Positions 8,831 through 15,328 of a stretch of 64,000 bases of DNA are shown here, in pieces. The DNA lies in the NCBI GenBank assembly GCA_937958185.1, contig CALFFN010000004.1:1-64000 (forward strand), written 5' to 3'. Both the position numbers and the translations under genes were made by a program. Under the pieces are notes generated by a model. It did not search any database. It saw only the letters and a list, made by a program, of their open reading frames with translations, and was not told the DNA's origin. This DNA comes from an uncultured Neglectibacter sp. (GTDB taxonomy: Bacteria > Bacillota > Clostridia > Oscillospirales > Acutalibacteraceae). Every line of letters starts with the position of its first letter. Position 1 is the stretch's first letter.

Positions 8831-8884
8831 GGGATACACCTCTCCTGTTTTCCGCCTGTTCTATCCTAAACGCGATAAACGCGC

Positions 8885-10936
8885 CTATTCAGCCAGCGCT
8901 TGCAATTCTATGTAGACCGGGGACGCGAACATATCCACTTTCCCCTCTGTTTTTTGCAGCAGCGCTGTCATCATTTCGCCCTGCGCGCTGCACTGCACAA
9001 GCCCCCGCTCCTCCAGCATATCCAGGCTGAGCAGCAGCTTGCCCAGATTAAAGCCCTGCTCCCGCAGGGAAAGGGATAAGGCTCTCAGCCCAAAGGAAGC
9101 GCCGTGCAGGGAGCTGAGCCGCCGGTACAGCGCCGCCAGCGCCCTGCGGTCGGGGGCAAGCAGCGCCCGCTCCTCCCCGCTCAGTGGTTCCCGCCGGCGG
9201 AATTTCTCATACACCCGGTAAGCGTGCAGGACCTCGGCGTCCTCCAGATCGGACAGCCGGATATCCCGGACATTGACCGTCAAATGTACGTCGCCCCGGA
9301 ACTCCCGCAAATCCAGAGACACCGCCAGATCCAGCCTGTCACCGATATGGAACGGGAAATCCTCCGGGCGGGTGCGGAACCGCATACAGGTGAGAAAGGA
9401 ACCGTTTTTCTGGCAGATCAGCCGCAGGTGCTCCCCTTTCCCCACGGGGACGATCTCCCGCAGTTCCATGCCGAACAGCCCGAACAGGGGCTGGGGATTG
9501 CCGCCGCCGAAGGGTTCCAGCCGCTGCATTGCCCGGGGCATATCGGCGTTTAAGGACGCCGGGTTCAGGCGGCAATCCAGCTTCAGCACCGGGGCGGGCA
9601 TTTCCGGGCATACCCTTGCTGCGTATGCGTTGATTTTCCTGCGGAAATCGTCGATTTGCTCGGTTCGCAGCATGACGCCAGCCGCCATGGGGTGCCCGCC
9701 GAAGCGTTCCAGGCAGTCCCCGCAGGCGCTGATGGCGTCAAACAGCGAAAAGCCCTCCACGCTGCGCCCGCTGCCCCTGGCGCTGTCCCCGTCCTCGGAA
9801 AGGACAAAGGAGGGCTTGCCGAAACGGTCGGTGATACGCGCCGCCACAATGCCCAGCACACCGTGGTGCCAGCCCTTGCCGCTGACCACGATCACCCGGC
9901 TGTACCGCAGGGCGGGGTCGGCTTCTATTTTTGCCACCGCTTCCTGAGAAATAAGGGCTTCCTCCTGACGGCGGCGGTCGTTGTCGGCGCAAATCTCCTC
10001 GGCGAGGGCGTCCGCTTCCTCCTCATATTCACAGCAGAGCAGCTTCACCGCCCGCTCCGGGGCTCCCATTCTGCCGGTGGCGTTGATCCTGGGGATCAGC
10101 GTGAAGGAAAGCCCGGTGGCGGTAAGCTCCCGTTCCGAAGCGCCGCTGCGCTCCATCAGGGCGGAAACGCCGGGTCTGCCGCTGCGGGACAGGCTTTGCA
10201 GCCCCACCCGGACGATCAGCCGGTTTTCCCCGGTGACGGGCACAGCGTCCCCCACCGTGCCGATGGTCGCCAGATCGGCGTATTCTGTCAAAATGCCCTC
10301 CACGTTGCCGTCTTCCAACGCGATGAGCAGCTTCAGCGCCACACCCGCGCCGGAAAAGTCCTTGTAGGGGCTGTTGTCCCCGGGCTGGTAAGCGTCCACC
10401 ACGGCAACGGCTTCCGGCAGGGTCTTCTGGGGGCGGTGGTGGTCCGTCACCACCACGTCCATTTGCAGGCTGTTCGCCAGCGCCACCTCCTCCACGGAGG
10501 AAATGCCGTTATCCACGGTGACGATCAGCTTGACCCCCTGCTCGTGGAGCAGTTCCACGGCGTGGCGGTTCATGCCATAGCCTTCCCCCTCCCGCTGGGG
10601 AATATAATAGAGAACGTCCGCGCCCACGGCTTCCAGATAGGTGAAAAGCATGGAGGTGGCGGTAACGCCGTCGGCATCGTAATCCCCGTACACGGCGATT
10701 TTTTCAAAATTGTCAACGGCGCGGCGAATGCGCTCCACCGCTTTGTCCATATCTTTCATCAGAAAGGGGTCGGAAAGCTCTTCCCCGCCGCCCAAAAGCG
10801 CCTGCACCTGCTGCTCTGTGCGGTAGCCGCGTATCTCCAGCAGCATGGCGAGGAAAAAGGGCAGGGAGTACCGCTCCGCCAGCTGAGCCGCCCGCTCCTT
10901 ATCCAGCGGCGCCACCTGCCACAGCTTCAAATCCAT
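8885..10936 (-). CDS. recJ: single-stranded-DNA exonuclease RecJ
   Basis: The 683-residue enzyme of the DHH family degrades single-stranded DNA 5' to 3' in recombination and mismatch repair. It shows motif I VYGDYDADGVTATSM, the DHH-type motif VVTDHHRPQ, the motif IV region INATGRMGAP, and the DHHA1 segment with SGKGWHHGVLGIVAARI and GGHPMAAG. All metal-binding motifs are present. An OB-like domain and a C-terminal extension follow. ATG 10936 is selected because a G-rich ribosome site (AGGGGG) lies about 10 bases before it; the in-frame extension upstream has no site. It has its own promoter at 10980-11008. Confidence 0.96.
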   Translation of the reverse strand: MDLKLWQVAPLDKERAAQLAERYSLPFFLAMLLEIRGYRTEQQVQALLGGGEELSDPFLMKDMDKAVERIRRAVDNFEKIAVYGDYDADGVTATSMLFTYLEAVGADVLYYIPQREGEGYGMNRHAVELLHEQGVKLIVTVDNGISSVEEVALANSLQMDVVVTDHHRPQKTLPEAVAVVDAYQPGDNSPYKDFSGAGVALKLLIALEDGNVEGILTEYADLATIGTVGDAVPVTGENRLIVRVGLQSLSRSGRPGVSALMERSGASERELTATGLSFTLIPRINATGRMGAPERAVKLLCCEYEEEADALAEEICADNDRRRQEEALISQEAVAKIEADPALRYSRVIVVSGKGWHHGVLGIVAARITDRFGKPSFVLSEDGDSARGSGRSVEGFSLFDAISACGDCLERFGGHPMAAGVMLRTEQIDDFRRKINAYAARVCPEMPAPVLKLDCRLNPASLNADMPRAMQRLEPFGGGNPQPLFGLFGMELREIVPVGKGEHLRLICQKNGSFLTCMRFRTRPEDFPFHIGDRLDLAVSLDLREFRGDVHLTVNVRDIRLSDLEDAEVLHAYRVYEKFRRREPLSGEERALLAPDRRALAALYRRLSSLHGASFGLRALSLSLREQGFNLGKLLLSLDMLEERGLVQCSAQGEMMTALLQKTEGKVDMFASPVYIELQALAE

Positions 10937-10979
10937 GTTCTTTTCCCCCTTTCCCACATTCTTTCCCAATTAAAAACTT

Positions 10980-11008
10980 ATTTTATCATTTTGGGGAGAA
11001 AAAAGCAA
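10980..11008 (-). promoter_or_regulatory. promoter of the recJ-rel operon
   Basis: TTGCTT (11003-11008) and TAAAAT (10980-10985) with a 17-base spacer on the minus strand, about 44 bases before ATG 10936. Confidence 0.6.
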
Positions 11009-11040
11009 GGAACAGGCGGAAAATACTTTGGGGGCTTAAA

Positions 11041-12142
11041 GCTGCGGAAATGGAAAAATGAGCAAAACCACGCCGAGGGCTACGAGGACGACCAGATCGC
11101 CATGCTCAACAACAACATTGTGTTCACAGCCGATGGCTTTGAAACGGTGAAAATGGCGATTGGGCGTTTCAAGGACGAAACCAGGGGAGACTGCTTCGGC
11201 GTTGTGGCCCCCAACATTGTTGGTACTTTGCTGGCAAGCAAAAAGCTGATGATACAGGCAAAGACCGAGGACAACAAAACCGTGCTGTTCCAGGTGGACG
11301 AGAATGGGGCAAAGCTGCACAATGCGGACTTTAACATTTACGCCCATGGAAACCAGCTTTCCTTAAACCCGGACATCGGCATTGCCATGGGAAAAGAGCC
11401 GATTTATACCAAAACAGAAAACGGCGTGGAAATCAAAAAAGAAAACGCCAGCTTCTATGCGGACATAGAAACCGGCGATGCGTTCTTCAAAGGGACGATT
11501 CGAGCTGCAAAATATCTGGATCAAAACGGTGAGGAAATGATGGTGCCGAATACCTATAAATTTGCCGCTGACTATCTCGATCTTCACGGGCTTACCATCA
11601 AAAACCCTGCCGGAACTACCACCCTGCATATTGATTCTAACGGCAATATTACCATGAAGGGCAACATTACCCTGACCAATGGCGCACAAAATGGCACTTT
11701 TATCACAGGTACCAATATCTATTCGCCTAAAATTGAGTCTCCAGAGATGATCTGGTATGAAGATACCGATACAGAAGAAAAGCCTGTATTGGGTACTATG
11801 GGACAAGAACCAGGTGATGACGGAAGTGGTACGCCGACCGTATTGTTGAAAGTAATATCTGAGAAGGGCATAGGGCTGCAAGCAAAAACTGGTGGAATTA
11901 GCTTAGAAGCCCAAAAAGGAATCTGGTTAAAAAATCTTACCACGGCTCAAAGTAGCTTTTCCGTTCGAGGGATATTAAGCATTGCTTCAACCGGAGCTTG
12001 CCCGCCGCTTACAAATAAGGATGGTTGGGTCAATGTAGAGCAGGCTTTGGGAAAATTGGAAAAAAGGCTAAGTGATTTGGAAACTACAGTTGCTTCCCAC
12101 TCCAACAGCATTGCTTCTCTTTGGGACGTAATAGGCTCTTAA
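11041..12142 (+). pseudogene. prophage tail (tail-spike/fibre-type) protein, C-terminal fragment
   Basis: About 365 residues read openly to a TAA at 12142 but have no start: the first ATG in frame (11102) has no ribosome site, and the sequence directly upstream is the promoter region of recJ. The content is typical of siphophage tail-associated structural proteins: NNNIVFTADGFETVKMAIG, repeated short beta-rich units (IDSNGNITMKGNITLTNGA), and a C-terminal coiled coil (LEKRLSDLETTVASHSNSI). GC content falls in the second half compared with flanking genes. It is best read as the 3' remnant of a phage structural gene whose 5' part and neighbouring phage genes are gone. The left boundary coincides with AAATACTTTGGGGG at 11021-11034. 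Confidence 0.8.
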
Positions 12143-12156
12143 CGAACACTGTCCAA

Positions 12157-13212
12157 TCACATTCCTGTATACCAATAAATGCTTCCTTCAATACGATGGT
12201 CGCTACGCCCGGGATAATAGGTTAAAAAAAGAATATTGACATCATTCCAAGGACCTAAACAATAAGCTAAAAGCAATGACTCTGCCTGTGTAATATCAAC
12301 TGTATAGTACTTTTTTAACGTTTCTATGTGAGTAAGAGCATAAGAACGAAGAGTTGATATCCCTGTAGCTCTAAGTGCTTGAATTTTTGAAATGTCCCTT
12401 GGATCTCCATTTGCGCACATGTAGATATAGTATCCTTCCTCGTGAACTTTCATGTTTGGAAACATATCCACAAATTCCTGATAAGTCAAAGCCCCCTCGG
12501 GCAAATCGTCGGGGGTGGGGTCAACAAAGGTGGGGTCAAAATTGGGGTCGGCTTCCACAGTGGTGTTTTCCAGAACAGGGTCGGCGTTCACCGCCACCTG
12601 GGCTACCTCGCAGCGCTGGGCGTTATTTTGGGGGTTCAGCTTCCCGTTGCTGCCGTTCACCACCTTGTGGGTCACCGCCCACTGCATGGCTTCCTTCGCC
12701 CAGCTGGAAACAGAGCCGCCATCGGGGAACTGGGAAAGGATATCGCTGTCAAAGCTGGCGTCGTTGCCCGTTTTCTTGGCGTAGTTGTACATGATAACCG
12801 CCATCTGCTCTCTTGTCACGTTCTTTTCCGGGGCGAATTTCCCATCGCCCACGCCGGAGATCAGCTCCGCCCGGTAAGCCCATTCCACAGCGGGGGCGTA
12901 CCATTTATCCTTGCTCACATCGGAAAAGCTGCTTTTCCCCGTCCAGGTGGATTTGTCAAAATTGGAGGTTTTATTGGAAAGCACCTGCACGAACATGCCC
13001 CTTGTCATAGGCGCGTTGGGGGAAAAGGTGCTGCCGTCGCCGGTGCCGTTGAACAGACCGTGCTCATATACATATGTCACCGCGTCCTGATACCAGATAT
13101 TTTCCGGCACGTCGGTAAAGGGCGTTCCGGCTGCGGAAGCGGGCAGCGCCAGCGTTCCCAGCAGCAGCGCGGCAGTTAACAGCAAAGAGATAAGTTTACG
13201 GTGCAGTTTCAT
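12157..13212 (-). CDS. S-layer homology (SLH) domain secreted protein
   Basis: The 351-residue exported protein has a signal peptide (MKLHRKLISLLLTAALLLG...ASA, cleavage near residue 28). Three SLH domains follow, at about 29-90, 92-150 and 155-215 (FTDVPENIWYQDAVTYVYEHG, FSDVSKDKWYAPAVEWAYRA and the third PDGG...WAVTHKVVNG). Such domains anchor proteins to pyruvylated wall polymers. A Pro/Asp-rich linker then leads to a C-terminal domain of about 110 residues of no recognised family. DNA for that last domain (12157-12480) is visibly richer in A/T than the SLH part. AAAGGAGG precedes ATG 13212 by 8 bases. It is convergent with the phage fragment, only 14 bases away. Confidence 0.88.
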   Translation of the reverse strand: MKLHRKLISLLLTAALLLGTLALPASAAGTPFTDVPENIWYQDAVTYVYEHGLFNGTGDGSTFSPNAPMTRGMFVQVLSNKTSNFDKSTWTGKSSFSDVSKDKWYAPAVEWAYRAELISGVGDGKFAPEKNVTREQMAVIMYNYAKKTGNDASFDSDILSQFPDGGSVSSWAKEAMQWAVTHKVVNGSNGKLNPQNNAQRCEVAQVAVNADPVLENTTVEADPNFDPTFVDPTPDDLPEGALTYQEFVDMFPNMKVHEEGYYIYMCANGDPRDISKIQALRATGISTLRSYALTHIETLKKYYTVDITQAESLLLAYCLGPWNDVNILFLTYYPGRSDHRIEGSIYWYTGM

Positions 13213-13265
13213 AGAGGGAACCTCCTTTAAGCAATTTTTCTGTAACACCGATAAGTTCTGTTTTA

Positions 13266-13294
13266 ATTATAGGAGGCTCCCTTGCCGAATGCAA
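13266..13294 (-). promoter_or_regulatory. promoter of the SLH gene
   Basis: TTGCAT (13289-13294) and TATAAT (13266-13271), 17-base spacer, minus strand, with a short leader to ATG 13212. Confidence 0.7.
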
Positions 13295-13345
13295 GACCTT
13301 TTTGCGGTTTTCTGCCGGATAGCGCGAAACCAAGCCGGGAAATAG

Positions 13346-13374
13346 TTGACGGCGCGGGGAGAATCGAGTATACT
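13346..13374 (+). promoter_or_regulatory. first copy of duplicated antitoxin-type promoter
   Basis: TTGACG (13346-13351) and TATACT (13369-13374) with 17 bases between. The segment from about 13345 to 13390 is closely repeated 78 bases downstream. Confidence 0.75.
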
Positions 13375-13423
13375 GAAAATAGAAAAGGGACGCTGTGCGA
13401 TTCCTACCCGAAGATAAAAATGG

Positions 13424-13452
13424 TTGACACCGAGGGGAGAATCGAGTATACT
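13424..13452 (+). promoter_or_regulatory. promoter of putative antitoxin RNA 1
   Basis: Consensus TTGACA (13424-13429) and TATACT (13447-13452), 17-base spacer. Transcription would start near 13459 and run toward the 3' end of the toxin gene. Confidence 0.82.
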
Positions 13453-13458
13453 AAAAAC

Positions 13459-13556
13459 AGAAGGAGTCTGCCGATAGACGGTTGACCCAAATAAATCGCT
13501 TACAAAGAAGTAACCGTTTTCCTTGGGTGAGGGGCGGTTACTTCTTTGTGTTATTG
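13459..13556 (+). ncRNA. putative antitoxin RNA of toxin locus 1
   Basis: The predicted transcript from the promoter at 13424 shares the 22-base segment TCTGCCGATAGACGGTTGACCC (given here in two parts: TCTGCCGATAG then ACGGTTGACCC) with the equivalent RNA of locus 2. It then enters the ACAAAGAAGTAACCG ... CGGTTACTTCTTTGT stem (13502-13549), which is also the 3' end of the toxin message, so the two RNAs overlap in antisense. The end point is inferred. No protein is encoded: a 67-codon frame here merely reads the promoter duplication. Confidence 0.6.
13502..13549. terminator. bidirectional stem shared by toxin 1 mRNA and its antitoxin RNA
   Basis: A 15-base perfect inverted repeat, ACAAAGAAGTAACCG / CGGTTACTTCTTTGT, encloses an 18-base loop. 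The toxin's last three codons and TAA stop (13538-13549) are inside the right arm. T runs are weak, so termination efficiency is uncertain. Confidence 0.7.
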
Positions 13557-13630
13557 ATCAAAGCAATCAGCAAAGTAACAGTGACAGTTAACACCATCAG
13601 CATCACTACTAAAGCCTCGTAAGCACTCAT
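13538..13630 (-). CDS. 30-residue holin-like toxin peptide, locus 1
   Basis: The peptide starts MSAYEALVVMLMVL and ends LIALINNTKK: a short polar N-terminus, one hydrophobic helix of about 20 residues and a basic tail. This is the pattern of the putative holin-like toxin family (Hol_Tox) of type I toxin-antitoxin systems. GGAGG lies 9 bases before ATG 13630. It is 19/30 identical to the peptide at 14998-15090. The message has its own perfect promoter (13809-13837) and a structured leader of about 170 bases. By analogy with TxpA/RatA and BsrG/SR4 in Bacillus, it should depolarise or damage the membrane when not silenced by the convergent RNA. That activity is inference. Confidence 0.8.
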   Translation of the reverse strand: MSAYEALVVMLMVLTVTVTLLIALINNTKK

Positions 13631-13802
13631 AAGCTGTTCCCTCCTCTACAAATTCTCAAAAAAGAACTGTATGTTAATAGGAGGGTTCAGACCCTCCTAA
13701 GGAGGATCAACCGCCTACCGTTTTAGGCAGGACTCCCCTTTCGGGTCGGACAGCGCTGAACGGTCTCCACTGGAGACCAGCGCCTCCCGCGTCTTTCGAC
13801 GC
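13631..13802 (-). promoter_or_regulatory. structured 5' leader of toxin 1 mRNA
   Basis: Reading from the start of the message: the GCGCTG-stem-CAGCGC palindrome (13751-13783), a GCCT-loop-AGGC hairpin near 13716-13733, and AGGAGGG-loop-CCCTCCT near 13680-13705. The CCCTCCT arm is also complementary to the toxin's own ribosome site. This is consistent with translational silencing by folding, as known for other type I toxin mRNAs. Confidence 0.6.
13751..13783 (-). repeat. palindromic element, copy 2, in toxin 1 leader
   Basis: Outer arms GCGCTG/CAGCGC and inner arms GGTCTCC/GGAGACC. It is nearly identical to 3398-3431 in inverse orientation. Confidence 0.85.
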
Positions 13803-13808
13803 AAATGC

Positions 13809-13837
13809 ATTATAGCAGAAATTTCGATTCTTTTCAA
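13809..13837 (-). promoter_or_regulatory. promoter of toxin 1
   Basis: TTGAAA (13832-13837) and a perfect TATAAT (13809-13814), 17-base spacer, minus strand. Confidence 0.85.
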
Positions 13838-13886
13838 CTGATTTTGAAAGGAATGCTGTGCAGGGAAAATCCGCGCCGGGAAATAG

Positions 13887-13915
13887 TTGACAGCGCCGGA
13901 AAATGCGCCTATACT
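13887..13915 (+). promoter_or_regulatory. promoter of the isomerase gene, antitoxin-promoter-like
   Basis: TTGACA (13887-13892) and TATACT (13910-13915) with 17 bases between. The flanks (GCCGGGAAATAGTTGAC just upstream and into the -35) match the antitoxin promoter copy at 13346. Confidence 0.85.
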
Positions 13916-13940
13916 GAAGCTGATTTAAGGGGGGATTTCC

Positions 13941-14813
13941 ATGCTGTTATCTACAGAGACAGAATTTTTAGGGGCGGTGTACGGGGACGAAGCCGCCATA
14001 CGAATGCTGGCGGAAGCGGGGTTCGACGCTTTCGACCTGAGCCTGTTTTCCATGTTCGACCAGCCGGGCTATGAAATGAACACGCCGAATTTCCGGCAGT
14101 ACGCGAAAAAGCTGCGGGCGGTGGCGGAGGAATGCGGGATCGTGTGCAACCAGTCCCACGCGCCTTTCGCGTCCAGCGTTGGGGACGCGGAGCAGGACGA
14201 GCGGCGGTTCCAGTACATCGTACGCGCCATGGAAGCGGCTTCCATTGTGGGGGCAAAAATCATCGTGGTGCACCCCAAGCACCATCTTTCCTACCGCACC
14301 CACGCAGCGGAGCCGAAGGAAATGAATCTGGAATTTTACAGCCGCCTGGTTCCCTACTGTCAGGAATTTCACATCAAGGTCGCCTGTGAAAATATGTGGC
14401 AGTACAACCGGGAAGGCGGGCGCATTATCGACAGCACCTGTTCCCGCCCTCAGGAATTCTGCGAGTATCTGGACGAGATCGGCAGCCCGTGGATCGTGGG
14501 CTGTCTCGACGTGGGGCACACCGCCCTGACCGACGAGGACCTGGGCGGGTATATCCGCACCATGGGCGCAAAGCGTTTGCAGGCGCTGCACGTCCACGAC
14601 AACAATCTGCGGGAGGACAGCCACACCCTGCCCTTCACGGAGAAAATCGACTTTGCTGCCCTGACCGCCGCGCTGTCGGACATCGGCTATCAGGGGGACT
14701 TCACCTTTGAAGCGGACTATTTCCTGCAAAAGTTCCCCCGCCCCCTGCACCGGGACGCGCTGGGACTGCTTCATGCCACCGGGCGGTATTTGATGGGGAA
14801 AATTCGGCAGTAA
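13941..14813 (+). CDS. sugar phosphate isomerase/epimerase (AP endonuclease 2-like TIM barrel)
   Basis: The 290-residue protein has the xylose-isomerase-like TIM barrel fold: N-terminal strand LAEAGFDAFDLSLF, KIIVVHPKHH, VACENMW (metal-binding Glu), WIVGCLDVGHTAL (Asp and His) and LQALHVHDNN (His). The metal ligands expected for this superfamily are visible. The family includes sugar isomerases, epimerases and endonuclease IV relatives; the substrate is unknown. A GGGGGG-containing ribosome site precedes ATG 13941 by about 7 bases. It stands alone between two toxin-antitoxin loci and uses a promoter resembling theirs, with no metabolic partners beside it. Confidence 0.85.
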   Translation: MLLSTETEFLGAVYGDEAAIRMLAEAGFDAFDLSLFSMFDQPGYEMNTPNFRQYAKKLRAVAEECGIVCNQSHAPFASSVGDAEQDERRFQYIVRAMEAASIVGAKIIVVHPKHHLSYRTHAAEPKEMNLEFYSRLVPYCQEFHIKVACENMWQYNREGGRIIDSTCSRPQEFCEYLDEIGSPWIVGCLDVGHTALTDEDLGGYIRTMGAKRLQALHVHDNNLREDSHTLPFTEKIDFAALTAALSDIGYQGDFTFEADYFLQKFPRPLHRDALGLLHATGRYLMGKIRQ

Positions 14814-14828
14814 ATACTTTCAAAAGGC

Positions 14829-14857
14829 TTGACATTGACGCGCCAAACAGCTATAAT
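14829..14857 (+). promoter_or_regulatory. promoter of putative antitoxin RNA 2
   Basis: Perfect consensus TTGACA (14829-14834) and TATAAT (14852-14857), 17-base spacer, directly after the isomerase stop codon. Confidence 0.88.
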
Positions 14858-14873
14858 AAAAACAGAAAGAGAG

Positions 14874-14904
14874 GCGCTGTGTGCCGGTGGCACACGCCCA
14901 GCGC
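14874..14904 (+). repeat. palindromic element, diverged copy 3
   Basis: The outer arms GCGCTG/CAGCGC are the same as in copies 1 and 2, but the inner arms are TGTGCC/GGCACA: different sequence, pairing preserved. Confidence 0.65.
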
Positions 14905-14962
14905 TGTCTGAGCTGACAGGTGAGTTCTGCCGATAGACGGTTGACCCGGATTAGATTACTTT

Positions 14963-15008
14963 ACGAGAAAGTAACCGCAGCCTTTGGTCGGGGGCGGTTA
15001 CTTTTTCG
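14963..15008. terminator. shared stem of toxin 2 mRNA and antitoxin RNA 2
   Basis: CGAGAAAGTAACCG pairs imperfectly with CGGTTACTTTTTCG around a 16-18 base loop. The toxin stop codon lies inside the stem, exactly as in locus 1. Confidence 0.65.
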
Positions 15009-15090
15009 TTTCTCTGATTAAAGCAATGACCAAAGTTACAGTGATTCCAAGAACCATCAGAACAATGGAAAGCAGTTCAAAGTCACTCAC
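14998..15090 (-). CDS. 30-residue holin-like toxin peptide, locus 2
   Basis: This paralogue of the 13538-13630 peptide starts at GTG 15090 (MSDFELLSIVLMVLG...) and ends IALIRETKK, with one hydrophobic helix and a basic end. GGAGGG lies 6 bases before the GTG. It is 19/30 identical to the other copy and the same length. Its promoter is at 15221-15249 and its leader is about 125 bases. Type I Hol_Tox-like membrane toxin is the best reading, from length, hydropathy, paired convergent RNA and structured leader. Activity is not demonstrable from sequence. Confidence 0.78.
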   Translation of the reverse strand: MSDFELLSIVLMVLGITVTLVIALIRETKK

Positions 15091-15215
15091 AAGCTGCCCT
15101 CCTTTTCACAAGATTTCCCTTTCGAGATTTCTATGTAATCAGAGGGTGCAGACCCTCCGCAGAAGGTCAAAACCGCCTACCGTTTTAGGCAGAACTCCCT
15201 GCGCCTTGCGACGCA
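15091..15215 (-). promoter_or_regulatory. structured 5' leader of toxin 2 mRNA
   Basis: It contains the GCCTAAAACGGTAGGC hairpin (identical to locus 1) and GAGGGTCTGCACCCTC (one base changed from locus 1 in the loop). Their conservation between loci, while flanking bases differ, points to a functional fold. Confidence 0.6.
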
Positions 15216-15220
15216 TATAC

Positions 15221-15249
15221 ATTATATCAGATAAACCGACAAAATACAA
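15221..15249 (-). promoter_or_regulatory. promoter of toxin 2
   Basis: TTGTAT (15244-15249) and a perfect TATAAT (15221-15226), 17-base spacer, minus strand. Confidence 0.75.
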
Positions 15250-15277
15250 CCATAAGCAACAACGCGGAGGAGCGTGA

Positions 15278-15313
15278 CAAAAGCCGGACAGGTTTCCCTG
15301 TCCGGCTTTTTGT
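15278..15313 (-). terminator. terminator after the FAD-dependent oxidoreductase
   Basis: AAAGCCGGACAGG/CCTGTCCGGCTTT stem with T runs on both strands. It can serve as a bidirectional terminator. Confidence 0.88.
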
Positions 15314-15328
15314 TTTATCCGTTGTTTA

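Larger units (their letters stand above)
14864..15014 (+). ncRNA. putative antitoxin RNA of toxin locus 2
   Basis: The predicted RNA begins near 14864 and contains a GCGCTG-TGTGCC-GGT-GGCACA-...-CAGCGC hairpin (14874-14904), a small CTGTC/GACAG hairpin, and the segment TCTGCCGATAGACGGTTGAC shared with locus 1. It ends in the stem at about 14963-15008, which also contains the toxin stop codon. Boundaries are inferred from promoter and stem positions. Confidence 0.6.

Noticed and set aside
6686..8869. 727-codon plus-strand frame
   Set aside because: Exact antisense of rel; composition is His/Gln/Gly-rich noise.
9656..11040. Apparent long N-terminal extension of the phage tail fragment
   Set aside because: The stretch is the reverse reading of recJ and its promoter. 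Only sequence after about 11041 looks like phage protein.
13282..13485. 67-residue frame with an internal repeat
   Set aside because: The repeat in the protein is only the duplicated antitoxin promoter read as codons; there is no ribosome site.
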